From Mikania micrantha (taxonomy: Eukaryota > Streptophyta > Magnoliopsida > Asterales > Asteraceae), in the NCBI GenBank assembly GCA_009363875.1, contig CM018694.1:25491415-25555414 (forward strand): a DNA stretch of 64,000 nt, given 5' to 3'. The notes under the pieces were generated by a model that worked only from the letters and a program-made list of their open reading frames with translations, did not search any database and was not told the origin of the DNA. This document shows, piece after piece, positions 32,129 through 43,094 of this stretch (its first letter is position 1; each line of letters opens with the position of its first letter). A program made the translations under genes and the position numbers.

Positions 32129-35100
32129 ATGGCTGAGGGAAACGTACATATGACAGTTGCTGAGCTCAACGAGCTAATTAACAACAGAGTTACGGAGGCA
32201 ATCGCACAGTATGCTCAGACACATAACACAGGACCACATGGTCCAGCTGGGGGATTGGTTAACCCACAAGTCTGCACGTTCAAGATGTTTTTGGACTGCA
32301 AACCTCACAATTTCAAAGGGTCGGAGGGGGCCATTGGACTCCTTCGGTGGATTGAAAAAGCTGAGTCGGTGTTTGAAATGTGCAACTGCCCCAACGAGAG
32401 CAAAGTGAAGTTTGCAACGGGAACATTGGAGGGTCCAGCATTGACCTGGTGGAACTCGAATGTTCAGACTCTGGGATTGGGTGAGGCAAATGCCTTAACA
32501 TGGGATGACTTCAAAACCTTACTGCGAGAGGAGTACTGTCCTCGCAGTGAAATGCAGAAGTTGGAAGAAGAATATTGGCACCTCAAGATGGAGGGGTCAA
32601 ACATTGAGGAGTACACAACCAGGTCACATGAGTTGGCCAGATTGCTACCACACATGGCTACTCCAGCCAGTAAGTGGATTGAAAGGTACATTGGAGGACT
32701 AGTGCCTCAGATTCAGGGGATGGTTACTTCAGCAAATCCCACCACCATCCAACAAGCTGTTCGTTTAGCGCATCAGCTTACTGATCAGGCAGTGTTACAG
32801 GGAACCCTGCCTAAGCGAACATCTGCTACCAAGGTAGGAGATCATAAGAGAAAGTGGGAAAGTAACAATTTCAAGGGCAACAACCAACAATCACATCAGC
32901 AAAACAGGAAACAAGACTCAAACAAGTCTTATCATGGTTCAAGCAGTGGTCAGCAATCATCATCATCGGGGGGTTATATTGGCAAACACCCCAAGTGCAA
33001 TAGGTGTGGTTACCATCATGCAGGTAATCAGTGTGAGAAAGCTAAGTGCCAGAGGTGTGGCAAGATAGGGCATGCGGCTAAGGATTGTCGCGGGGAACTA
33101 CAGAACAACAACAACCAGAACAATAACCAAAACAACGCTCAGAAGGGTTGTTTTGAGTGTGGAAAAATGGGGCATTTTAAGAAAGATTGCCCACAGGTCA
33201 AGAAGGGCGGGGACAATAATGTCAATAACAATGGTAATGGAAATGGAAATGGCAACGGTAATGGAAATGGCACCAACAACAACAACAACAACAACAATGG
33301 TGCTAGAGGCAGGGCGTTTGTGATAGGAGGACGTCAAGCGCGGGAGGATCCCAACATTGTTACGGGTACGTTCCTCTTAAATAATCACTATGCCTCTATG
33401 TTATTTGACACTGGTGCCGACCGGAGTTTTGTATCTAGTTCACTTGCTAAGTCGCTAAATGTTAGTCCCACTGCCTTAGATAGTCCCTACATTGTGGAAT
33501 TAGCTGATGGTAAGTTGATTGTAGTAGAAAACATTTATAAGGGATGTATCCTTGATTTGATGGGTCAGACATTAGAGATTGATTTGATGCCTATTGCCTT
33601 AGGCAGTTTTGATGTAGTCATTGGCATGGACTGGTTGTCCAAGAACCAGGCTGAAATCGTATGCCATGAAAAGATTGTTCGCATACCTCTTCCGCGGGGA
33701 GAGACATTATATGTACAAGGCGAGAAGAGCAGTACGCCACTGCGTCTCATATCTTGTATGAAAGCACACAAATGTCTGCGGAAAGGTCATACAGCAGTTA
33801 TAGCACTTATAACTGAAAAGCCGGTAGCTGAGAGGAAGCTTGAAGATATACCTGTAGTTTGTGAGTTTCCGGAGGTATTTCCAGAAGACTTGCCGGGATT
33901 ACCGCCTGTGAGACAGGTGGAATTCCGAATCGACCTTACACCAGACGCAGCACCGATAGCTAGGGCGCCTTATCGACTTGCACCGTCAGAGATGCAAGAG
34001 TTATCCACACAATTGCAAGAGTTGTTGGATAAGGGTTTCATACGACCTAGTTTTTCACCATGGGGAGCTCCAGTATTGTTTGTAAAGAAGAAGGACGGGA
34101 CTTTCCGTATGTGTATCGATTACCGGGAGTTGAATAAGGTTACTATCAAGAACCGGTATCCGTTACCCAGGATTGACGATCTGTTCGATCAGTTACAAGG
34201 TTCGAGTTACTACTCGAAGATTGATCTCAGGTCGGGTTATCATCAACTAAGAGTCCAGGAGGAAGATATTCCGAAGACAGCATTCAGGACACGCTATGGC
34301 CATTATGAGTTCTTGGTCATGCCATTTGGGTTGACAAACGCTCCAGCTGTATTCATGGATCTTATGAATCGTGTTTGTAAACCTTATCTTGATAAGTTTG
34401 TCATTGTTTTCATTGATGACATTCTCATCTATTCAAAATCTGAGGAGGAACACGCTGAACATCTTCGATTACTGCTAGAATTATTGAAACAAGAACAACT
34501 GTACGCTAAGTTTTCGAAATGTGATTTCTGGATGCGAGAAGTACAGTTGTTGGGGCATATAGTTAATGAAAAGGGCATACATGTTGATCCAGCGAAGATT
34601 GAAGCGATTAAGAATTGGGAAGCGCCAAAGACCCCTACCGAGGTACGACAATTCCTTGGTTTGGCGGGTTATTATCGACGATTTATTGAGGGTTTCTCAA
34701 AGATCGCTCAACCACTTACAGCTCTTACGCACAAGGGAACAAAGTATAACTGGACGGATAAACAGGAAGCTGCATTCCAGCTATTGAAACAGAAACTATG
34801 CAGTGTACCGATTCTGTCTTTACCGGAAGGAACGGAAGACTTTGCGGTGTATTGTGACGCATCTGGACAGGGTTTGGGATGTGTATTGATGCAACGGGAT
34901 AAAGTGATCGCTTATGCTTCCAGACAACTACGAACACACGAAAAGAATTACACTACTCATGACTTGGAGTTAGGAGCAGTGGTTTTTGCTTTGAAGATTT
35001 GGAGGCATTACTTGTATGGAACTAAGTGTACTATTTATACTGATCATAAGAGTTTGCAACATATCTTTGATCAGAAGGAGCTTAACATGAGGCAACGACG

Positions 35101-36697
35101 ATGGGTTGAGTTGTTGAACGATTATGAGTGTGCGATTAAGTATCACCCGGGAAAGGCTAATGTAGTAGCTGATGCTTTAAGCAGAAAGGATACTTCAACA
35201 AGACGGGTTCGTGCACTTATGATGACAATACATACTGACTTACGTGACAAAGTACACAGTGCTCAGATTGAGGCTTTGAAAAAGGAAAACTTGGTACAGG
35301 AATCTTTACGGGGAATGGAAGAACAGTTGGATGCGAAGTCTGATGGAATTCGTTATTTCATTAACCAAATGTGGATACCTTTGTATGGAGGTTTAAGGGA
35401 ACTCGTGATGGACGAAGCGCACAAGTCCAGATATTTAGTCCATCCGGGATCAGACAAGATGTACCATGACTTGAAGGCACTATATTGGTGGCCTCACATG
35501 AAGGCTGATATTGCTAAGTACGTTAGCAAATGTTTGACTTGTTCGAAAGTCAAAGTTGAATATCAGAAACCATCTGGTTTACTGCAACAACCAGAGATAC
35601 CGATGTGGAAATGGGAACAGATTTCGATGGATTTCATTACTAAGTTACCCCGTACACCGAGTGGTTGTGATACGATATGGGTAATTGTCGATCGATTAAC
35701 GAAATATGCACACTTCTTAGCAATCAAAGAAACTGACAAGATGGAGAAATTGACTCGCATTTACATTAAGGAAGTAGTAGCACGGCATGGTGTGCCAATC
35801 TCTATCATATCAGATCGGGATGCCCGGTTTACTTCCAATTTCTGGAAATCTCTTCATAAATCATTGGGGACTCGCTTGGATATGAGTACCGCTTATCATC
35901 CACAGACCGACGGTCAAAGTGAACGAACGATTCAAACGCTCGAGGATATGTTACGAGCTTGTGTAATTGACTTTGGTGATAGCTGGGAGAATCATTTACC
36001 GTTGGTGGAATTTTCTTACAATAATAGTTATCATACAAGCATTCAAGCAGCACCGTTTGAAGCTTTGTATGGTCGCAAATGTCGTTCACCAGTTTGCTGG
36101 GCTGAAATTGGTGACAGTCAGATTACAGGTCCTGAACTGGTGCACGAAACGACAGAGAAAATAGTTCAAATCCGGAACCGTATGGCAGCGGCTCGAGATC
36201 GTCAGAAGAGTTATGCAGACAAACGTCGCAAACCGTTGGAATTTCAAGTGGGAGACAGAGTTCTTCTAAAAGTATCACCTTGGAAAGGTGTGATACGATT
36301 CGGCAAGCGTGGAAAGCTTAGTCCACGTTACGTAGGACCTTTTGAGATTCTGAAAAGGATTGGTCCGGTTGCGTACCAACTCAAACTACCGGATGAACTC
36401 AGTGGAGTTCATGATGTCTTTCATGTTTCAAACTTAAAGAAATGTCTTTCTGACGAGACATTGATTGTACCGTTGGAAGAAATACAAGTAGATGAACAGT
36501 TACGATTCATTGAAGAGCCAGCAGAAATCATGGACCGAGAGGTCAAACAACTGAAGCAAAGCAAGATTCCGATAGTTAAAGTTCGATGGAATTCAAGACG
36601 GGGTCCTGAATTCACATGGGAACGGGAAGATCAAATGATGAAGAAATATCCTCATCTATTCAAAACAGCTACTGCTAACACTGAGAGCGCACGTTAA
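32129..36697 (+). CDS. gag-pol: Family A gag-pol polyprotein, unit 2 (intact-looking)
   Basis: 1,522 aa from ATG 32129, same domain order as unit 1. Key residues that are altered in unit 1 are standard here: DTGA in the protease (D at 33407) and SKCLTC in the integrase zinc finger. RT FIDDILIYS, RNase H, integrase D,D,E and the chromodomain are all present. It has its own few oddities relative to family B: VQLLGH for VQFLGH, RYLVHPG for KYSVHPG and TKYAHF for TKSAHF. About 15 amino-acid differences separate the two units. Flanked by a full LTR on both sides, this is the better candidate for a once-active source. Confidence 0.92.
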   Translation: MAEGNVHMTVAELNELINNRVTEAIAQYAQTHNTGPHGPAGGLVNPQVCTFKMFLDCKPHNFKGSEGAIGLLRWIEKAESVFEMCNCPNESKVKFATGTLEGPALTWWNSNVQTLGLGEANALTWDDFKTLLREEYCPRSEMQKLEEEYWHLKMEGSNIEEYTTRSHELARLLPHMATPASKWIERYIGGLVPQIQGMVTSANPTTIQQAVRLAHQLTDQAVLQGTLPKRTSATKVGDHKRKWESNNFKGNNQQSHQQNRKQDSNKSYHGSSSGQQSSSSGGYIGKHPKCNRCGYHHAGNQCEKAKCQRCGKIGHAAKDCRGELQNNNNQNNNQNNAQKGCFECGKMGHFKKDCPQVKKGGDNNVNNNGNGNGNGNGNGNGTNNNNNNNNGARGRAFVIGGRQAREDPNIVTGTFLLNNHYASMLFDTGADRSFVSSSLAKSLNVSPTALDSPYIVELADGKLIVVENIYKGCILDLMGQTLEIDLMPIALGSFDVVIGMDWLSKNQAEIVCHEKIVRIPLPRGETLYVQGEKSSTPLRLISCMKAHKCLRKGHTAVIALITEKPVAERKLEDIPVVCEFPEVFPEDLPGLPPVRQVEFRIDLTPDAAPIARAPYRLAPSEMQELSTQLQELLDKGFIRPSFSPWGAPVLFVKKKDGTFRMCIDYRELNKVTIKNRYPLPRIDDLFDQLQGSSYYSKIDLRSGYHQLRVQEEDIPKTAFRTRYGHYEFLVMPFGLTNAPAVFMDLMNRVCKPYLDKFVIVFIDDILIYSKSEEEHAEHLRLLLELLKQEQLYAKFSKCDFWMREVQLLGHIVNEKGIHVDPAKIEAIKNWEAPKTPTEVRQFLGLAGYYRRFIEGFSKIAQPLTALTHKGTKYNWTDKQEAAFQLLKQKLCSVPILSLPEGTEDFAVYCDASGQGLGCVLMQRDKVIAYASRQLRTHEKNYTTHDLELGAVVFALKIWRHYLYGTKCTIYTDHKSLQHIFDQKELNMRQRRWVELLNDYECAIKYHPGKANVVADALSRKDTSTRRVRALMMTIHTDLRDKVHSAQIEALKKENLVQESLRGMEEQLDAKSDGIRYFINQMWIPLYGGLRELVMDEAHKSRYLVHPGSDKMYHDLKALYWWPHMKADIAKYVSKCLTCSKVKVEYQKPSGLLQQPEIPMWKWEQISMDFITKLPRTPSGCDTIWVIVDRLTKYAHFLAIKETDKMEKLTRIYIKEVVARHGVPISIISDRDARFTSNFWKSLHKSLGTRLDMSTAYHPQTDGQSERTIQTLEDMLRACVIDFGDSWENHLPLVEFSYNNSYHTSIQAAPFEALYGRKCRSPVCWAEIGDSQITGPELVHETTEKIVQIRNRMAAARDRQKSYADKRRKPLEFQVGDRVLLKVSPWKGVIRFGKRGKLSPRYVGPFEILKRIGPVAYQLKLPDELSGVHDVFHVSNLKKCLSDETLIVPLEEIQVDEQLRFIEEPAEIMDREVKQLKQSKIPIVKVRWNSRRGPEFTWEREDQMMKKYPHLFKTATANTESAR

Positions 36698-37189
36698 ATT
36701 TCGGGACGAAATTTCCTTCAACAAGGGGATGACGTGATGCTTTCACACATCAACACTGCAAATTTCAAACTGTAAGCACAAACATTTTATTTATTCAATT
36801 GATTTTGTTACAAACATTTGTGCTACACTACATTACATTCTATATGTTTTATGTGCTACATTTCATATGTTACATGTTATGGTAGTACAACACATGATTA
36901 GTTACATACATTTTGCTATGTGCAGGGTTGCATAGTACACTCACTCACTATATCAAACACAAACAGTCACAGTTAGGTGAACTAACTAATGTACAAGCAA
37001 AACAGATACACTGAACGATCACAATTGAGTTGTGATGTTACAAGCATTAGACTTTGTGTGTGAGTACACACAAGCACACAGAATGATCAAATCACACTAA
37101 CACGTACGATTTAGACTCGTAAGTAGTTTCCTAACTACTCTTAACACTTACTAATTTTCGGGACGAAAATTCCTTCAACAAGGGGATGA
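36698..37189 (+). other. Family A 3' region, unit 2, with duplicated PPT module
   Basis: Same duplicated TTTCGGGACGAAATTTCC / ACAAGGGGATGA modules as in unit 1, at 36701-36735 and about 37155-37189, separated by ~450 AT-rich bases without an ORF. Confidence 0.75.
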
Positions 37190-38728
37190 TGTGACAATCC
37201 GAATTTTTACTAACCTTGTTAACGGGAGATGGTGATAATATGGGCCCAACAGGACAAATGTAGGCCCAACAGAGCCAATGTAGGCCCAATAGGCAAAAGG
37301 GAAGGCCCAGTAAGGCCCAATAAGGCCCAGGGAGGCCCAATGAGTTTAAGTTAGGCCCACTGGTATTTACAAGGTCTAATTGGGTTAACCTAGCCCAATA
37401 AGGTCCCAATTGGCTCAATTCGTGTCAAATTGGGAATTTGGTTTAGTTTTGTTAGCCGAAAAATTAAGGAAATCATAGGAGATTAAACTTTAGAAGTTTA
37501 GAATTAAACAAAATGGGTTTAGAAACATTAAAACATAAGTATCACACTTGTGATTACATAAAATTGGGAATTTTGACCTTGGAAAGTCAAAATTTAGTCA
37601 AAATGGTTGGGAATTCGAAAATTCACCTTAAATAGGTTACAAGTAAGTGAATAAATCATCAAATTAATGGTCAATGATGATGATTAAACGATATTGTCAG
37701 TTATTGGAAGCTAAAGGTCTCGGATTAAAACTCCCATTATGTTTACAAGTGTAACCGTCCATGCTATGTATACAAGTTATACAATTCGATCTAGATCACC
37801 CTAATTGAGACTACAGAACTCATCATCGGCCCCATTAGAACCTTGTGCACACAGCAATTCGAGGAAACAAGCGGGGGAGAAGAGAATTCGATCAAGCATT
37901 GGCCGAAGAACACCCAATAGTCGACTAACAGCAATTCGAAGTAAATTCAGGTAATTCTCGACACCTACACCATCTAAAAGAGCCGACTAATGTTAATCCT
38001 AAATCAATTTCGGCTAATTACATTGAATTATTGCATTTCGGATTATAGGGCTCATAGTAAAAACGGTTTTGGGGATTTTTATACAATCATGTTTAAGAAT
38101 CAAATTAAATTATGTAGGTAATTTCAGAGAGGGCCGAATAAGGTTAATCCCATACCAATTGTAAATAATAGAACCGAATTGATAGACTTCGATTCTAGGG
38201 TTCATGATGCAAAGAGGTTTTGGGTGTTTCGGTTCAAATAAGTTGGATAATCAAATTAATTTACATGGTAAGTTTCAGAAGGCTTCGATTATGCTAGTTG
38301 GCATTTTAATTTCAGTTTAGAATGACGAATTGTTAATGATCAAGATCTAGGGCTTCTATGTCAAACGGTTTTAGGGATTTTGAGTTAATAGGGCTTGATA
38401 TTAAAATTTAATCTATCAGAAGGTTTCGAAATATCATTTTTAATGAAAACTATATGAAGTAGGATTCTGTTGATCATCAATTCGACTGAATTGATGCGGG
38501 ATTTAGAGAACTCGAGTTCGAACACTTGATTAATTGGTTGTAATGAATAATTGTTCAAATAAAAGCATCCTTAGGATCGGTTGGATGCTAGGAACATAAA
38601 CCCTAAGATTGTGGACTCGATCGGGTTCGAATTGAGGACCAATTTGGAGGTTTAAGCTTCGGCTATAGAAGAACAAAGGGAAACCAGCTCATGTAGGTTT
38701 AAAAGAATTAATTCCGGATGGTTATTGC

Positions 38729-38811
38729 GAAACCCTAGCGGGCTGAGATGGTAGATGCTGTGTGTTTGGTGTGGGGGGTAGCGGGTTCGAATCCGGGTTC
38801 CACCAGTTTTT
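38729..38811 (+). ncRNA. tRNA-like pol III unit in family A LTR, copy 3
   Basis: A-box-like GGCTGAGATGG, exact B box GGTTCGAATCC, CCACCA and TTTTT. One C-to-A change just before the B box relative to copy 1. Confidence 0.45.
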
Positions 38812-39194
38812 GGGTTTTAACTTATTTTTAGTATTTTTGAAATATCTTCCACATACGAACTCCGATTCGATCCGTTCAAGTTGCGTTGGAACCGTAACGA
38901 GAATACGAACGTGCTGAAATGATAAAATTCATATTTTAATCCAAACACGAAATCACGTATAACTACGTTTAATTAAATAAAATCAAATGCGATTTTATTT
39001 AAACGATTTCAATGACACGCGTACTTTCGTATGCACAATTTTAGCAAATCCAACCTACGTGTGTTGACACGTATGTGATTTTAAGCACAAAACGATTATT
39101 CGAATAACAATAGGTTATTGTTTAAACACAGATTCTTCGTAGAAGGATTTCTTTCACGAGCTTTTAGTGTGTGATCATTCTGCTATCATCAAAG

Positions 39195-39693
39195 GTGCGT
39201 ACACGGCCCCTTTCTTATTTTAAACTGTTTTGGGGGAGAAAACATGTGCAACAAACTATTTTAGATACATATCACTTGCATGAGTTATCTGTTTACATTA
39301 TGTGACAATATATCAACTTGAAAGTCCTTACACACCTCGAACCGTTTAGTTTGCTGTAATGCAAAGCGTGGTAGTTGGAAATAGATCTATTAGGTTTGAC
39401 AAACCTCACCTGGTAGATGGGATCTACGCAGGTGTTTAACTGACCAAACACATTTTACTATTGTTGTGATAGACAATAGTGGCAAGGCGAAAACATGCTA
39501 TAGCATGGCAATTAGTCAGCTTCGGTGTCAAACACGTATGTAAATAGTTTATATGACTAGCTATCATGACTGTGCATTTGTGATTATGTTATCTACAACT
39601 TATTATTCAAACTGATGTTTTGAACACTATGATTATTTAAAACCTGTGTTATGCACCAACCTTTGTGTTGACTTGATTTGCATGTTTTCTCAG
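39195..39693 (+). other. Predicted intron inside family A LTR, copy 3 (499 bp)
   Basis: Donor AAAG/GTGCGT and acceptor TTTTCTCAG as in copies 1 and 2. In a 3' LTR it would normally not be in the 5' leader of a transcript. Confidence 0.45.
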
Positions 39694-40002
39694 GACGCTA
39701 AGGCGCGCGTTACAGCTGGCATGGACTAGGAAGATAGAGTCTCATGCATTATAAACACTTTGAATTTGAATTTGAACATTTGAATATTTAAGTACTTTGG
39801 TTTGTAATGTTTTACTTATCAACTGTTATTTGGTTTTGAAACGCTTCCGCAACTTTTTGTAAACTCTGAATGTTATGTTTTAAAGACCAACGTATGTTTT
39901 GAAATTCATATAGAGGTCTTTGCTATGTCTAATGATCTGAGATCCTGGTTTGTCACGTTCCCAAACGGTATGATTCCGTTAGTTGAAATTGGGGGTGTGA
40001 CA

Positions 40003-40007
40003 GAATT
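40003..40007. repeat. Target duplication gaatt, right copy (family A array)
   Basis: Identical to 19313-19317. Confidence 0.85.
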
Positions 40008-40049
40008 CAATGAAGAAGATGATGATTAGTGGAGTTGCAAGGGTGCCAG

Positions 40050-40530
40050 TCGGCGAACACCCTGAGCCACGAACCCAGACCTGGCCGAACCTGCATACAT
40101 GGCCGAACCTCCTACTTGGCCGAACCCCAATGGTCTAGGTGAACCCTCGGCAAACGAACCAACGAGCAACAAACCTAGGATGGCCGAACCTTAGGGTGAA
40201 GCGAACCTAGGGTTTTCTCCTTAGCCGAACCTAAGCATCCTGAACTAGCTGGCCACGAACCATGAGCTGGCGAACCTTCTAGCACCGAACCACACCAAAG
40301 AGCATATGAACCTTCGGTGTTTTTTTAAACAAGGGCAGCGAACCTTTGGGCTGAACCATTTCCATGCAAACCTTACATGTAGCCGAACCTCATGCATAAA
40401 CCCCAAAGGCAGCGAAGCTACCTTCTGTAGGCTAATCTGTTTAGTGCGAACTCTACTTAGCCGAACTTTAGACCCCTTAAACTCATGTTATAGCAGCGAA
40501 CCTAAGACATCTATGAACACTATGACTTGC
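40050..40530 (+). repeat. CGAACC-rich simple repeat in the family B solo LTR
   Basis: About twenty GCGAACC/GCCGAACC words in 480 bases. At the corresponding place in the intact family B LTRs the repeated word is CGAATG/CATTCGCC, so the two family members have different expansions at one position. Confidence 0.7.
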
Positions 40531-41189
40531 CCAAGTTAGGTCCTTGGGCTAGGCTAAGCATGAGGAACATGAGTATACATAATCATATAAATATATATAC
40601 ATGCATGCATGAATATTTGAGAGAGCTTCCACCTTTCTTGATAATCTAAAAATTTGAATTCTTGAGATTTTATACAAGATCAATGAATTATGAGGATAAC
40701 TTGAGAATAACTTTCTAAATATAGATGATTTAAATGAATTATCTATGCCAAATTATTCGAAAATCTTTATCTGTAATCACCCGGAAGTCAAAGAGCTAGT
40801 AATTGGGTTTAAGTTTAGCCCAATGGGCTTAACCCAAGCCCATCATGTGAAAACCCCATTTTTCTTAAGTTAAGGATGTTTTAACGAAAGAAATCATTTG
40901 GAAGATCAAAGTCTAACAAACGGGCCGAGGTGGGCCCTATGGGCTTAACCGAAGCACATGATGAGTAAACTTTGTTAGAGTAAATTAAATGATTTTTTTT
41001 AAAAATCTAATATCTAAGTTAGAGTAAATTAAATTTAAAACATGTTAATTGGGAACTTGTAACAACAAATCCTGAGATTAGGGTTAATAATAGGTGCTTA
41101 CTTAGGTTAATAGTTAGAACTGTGGAAACACATTAGTATCTAGGACACTTAGTTGCACACCGAGACCAAACCCTAGATACGACGACTAC

Positions 41190-41197
41190 TATAAATA
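41190..41197 (+). promoter_or_regulatory. TATA box of the family B solo LTR
   Basis: TATAAATA, a consensus plant TATA box, about 110 bases before the (mutated) splice donor. The intact LTRs have TATAAGTA at the same place (49267 and 58048). Confidence 0.6.
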
Positions 41198-41301
41198 CTT
41201 ATCGTATTTGAATTCTCTTAAAACAACTCAGGTACTGAAGCAATATAGTCTACAAACAACGAGAGCGCGTTTTGTGATAAATCATTTACAGAGCAACACA
41301 G

Positions 41302-42735
41302 GGGAGTTCATTGCCCCTTTTCTAAACATTTTTGTTTTCAAACGTGGGGCTGAGAAGCATGCATAAACCTTTTTACTTAAATTGTTTTACGTAAATGTTT
41401 TTGCTTATTATATGATTATTATGTGCTTGTTTATACTCCTCGACTCCTGTCTAGGAAATTGCTATGTTGAATTAACCAACAAGTTAATTAATTACTCTTA
41501 TAAGTAATACTTTAATTCTAAACTCTAAACAAACCCTTAGTCCATCAAGTTCAAATTCAATAATCTAAACTCACAGGGAAATCAAAAGAACTAAAGCTAA
41601 AGATCGAATGCAATGGAATCTAATCCAGTGTATGATCAGTAAACTAAGGATCCTACTCAAGAATCTATAATCATTGTGGAATCATGCAATTCTAAAGATA
41701 AAAATCAAGAGAATCAAGAGAATCATAACCGTGTGTGAATTATTGAAATAAGAAATCATTAATTGCTTAAACTAAGGTGGATGTTAGTTGTATGTAAATC
41801 AAGACCACGTGTAACACACGTAAAGTCTCGGCATAAATAGTAGACTCTTGTAGTCAAGCTATATGGGCAATAACTTAAACTATCAAACAAAATAGAGAGA
41901 ACAAAGATGATCAGGAATCAAAGGATATCCTTAAAGTACCGGCATGTACAGTAGACCAATGGGTCAAGCTGATATGGGCATCATGAAAGTCCCGACACAT
42001 ACAGGTAGACTCCTAGTGGGCATGCCTGATATGGGCCACGTGTGAGAGGGTACAACTTGGACAACCACCAACAACTAAGTCTAATTGATTGAGTCAAATA
42101 AGGCCCAATCATCATGTCTTAGTTGTATTTAAATGCTTAGTTGTTAATTTAATTAAATATTTAACATTATATTTCTACAAGTGTTTTGAGTAATCATGTA
42201 TGCATGGTGAACTCAAGAAATCCGAAGTATTTCAAATTGGGGAAATCAGAATCTAAAATGAAGATGAAAGGAATGAAAAACTTCATTATCATTAACGACA
42301 ATATGCTAAACAGTCCAGTATGTGGTGGGATGTTGGCTGGGGCTTGTCCCCTACATATGCCATATATATAAGCATACTTGATTGGATAGTATAGGCGGTC
42401 GTTGATGAGGTTAAGGTTGTCATTTTGGGGGATCAAGGTAAATATTTTCAGGGTAATTCAAATGCTATGAATCAAACATTATGGAATCAAGGATGTGGGA
42501 TGAGACGCTTAATTATCTCCAGGAACTATATATCATGTGGTTTGGTGTGTGGTGGGATGTTGGCTGGGGCTTGTCCCCTACATATTCTCTATATATAAGC
42601 ATACTGAACTGGATGGTATAGGTGGTTAATGGTGAGGTTAAGGTTGTCATTTAAAGGTTATGCAAATTCATTTTTATAAAACTATATGAACTCACCAACC
42701 ATGTGTTGACTTGATCTTTTTGCATGACTTCTTAG
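41302..42735 (+). other. Remnant of LTR intron in solo LTR, donor lost
   Basis: Aligned with 49379-50706 of the intact LTR. The acceptor TTCTTAG/GTGACG survives but the donor GTGAGT reads GGGAGT, so normal splicing should fail. Confidence 0.45.
42316..42660. repeat. ~225-bp tandem duplication in the family B solo LTR
   Basis: TGTGGTGGGATGTTGGCTGG plus following GGCTTGTCCCCTACATAT occurs at about 42320 and 42547, each followed by a TATATATAAGCATAC word and a GAGGTTAAGGTTGTCATTT end. The intact LTR has one related copy at 50498. GGGGCTTGTCCCC can form a 4-bp hairpin. Confidence 0.75.
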
Positions 42736-43089
42736 GTGACGAACAGGTCAACTAAGGAGTTATTACTTTTGGACTTGGATACCAGTTAGAGGACCTAGCT
42801 TTTGGACCTGCATATTTTGTAGCATCATCTTACAGATTTATTTTGTATATCTTGTGCAGATACAAGATAGAAGAATATATGATCTTGATAATAGATTTAC
42901 ATTGTTAAATTATGAACTAAACAGATGTAATTTAACTTTGTAATTCTATTTTATTTAGCATTTTCTCATTTATATATCATGTGCAATGTAAACAATCTGA
43001 TCATCACGATTATCATTCCGGATATCGCGCCTCGGGAACCTTCCGCCCGACGGGAAAGTCGATCCGTCCCGCCGGCTTGGGGTGTGACA

Positions 43090-43094
43090 GTTCT
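43090..43094. repeat. Target duplication gttct (family B solo LTR, right copy)
   Basis: Pairs with cttct at 18268-18272; first base differs, last four match. Confidence 0.65.

Larger units (their letters stand above)
19318..40002 (+). mobile_element. Family A chromovirus tandem array: LTR-int-LTR-int-LTR
   Basis: Three LTRs (19318-22131, 28275-31046, 37190-40002) alternate with two complete internal regions in the same orientation, about 8.9 kb apart. The only target duplication flanks the whole 20.7 kb, not each unit, so the array formed after one insertion. Internal regions carry an initiator-Met PBS, a leader ORF and a single gag-pol ORF ending in a chromodomain, as in Tekay/Del-type Ty3/gypsy elements. 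Both gag-pol frames are open along their full length. Confidence 0.92.
37190..40002 (+). repeat. Family A LTR, last copy (2,813 bp)
   Basis: Starts TGTGACAATCCG and ends canonical TGTGACA, followed at once by gaatt (40003-40007), the right target duplication. Contains the GGCCCA cluster and many private substitutions. This is the original 3' LTR of the array. Confidence 0.9.
40008..43089 (+). repeat. Family B solo LTR, right part (3,082 bp)
   Basis: Continues the LTR interrupted at 19317 and ends GGGGTGTGACA, as family B LTRs do. Includes a CGAACC-rich stretch (40050-40530), a TATAAATA box at 41190-41197, a mutated splice donor (AG/GGGAGT at 41301/41302), degenerate AAAGTC..GGGTCAAGCT repeats (41820-42010), a ~225-bp duplication (42316-42660) and a TTCTTAG acceptor at 42729-42735. 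Total solo LTR length is about 4.1 kb versus 3.9 kb in the intact copies. Short open frames around 42979-43275 are LTR/Athila chance frames. Confidence 0.85.

Noticed and set aside
18273..43089. A full family B element inside the Athila RT
   Set aside because: After removing the family A array only LTR sequence remains (about 4.1 kb), so it is a solo LTR.
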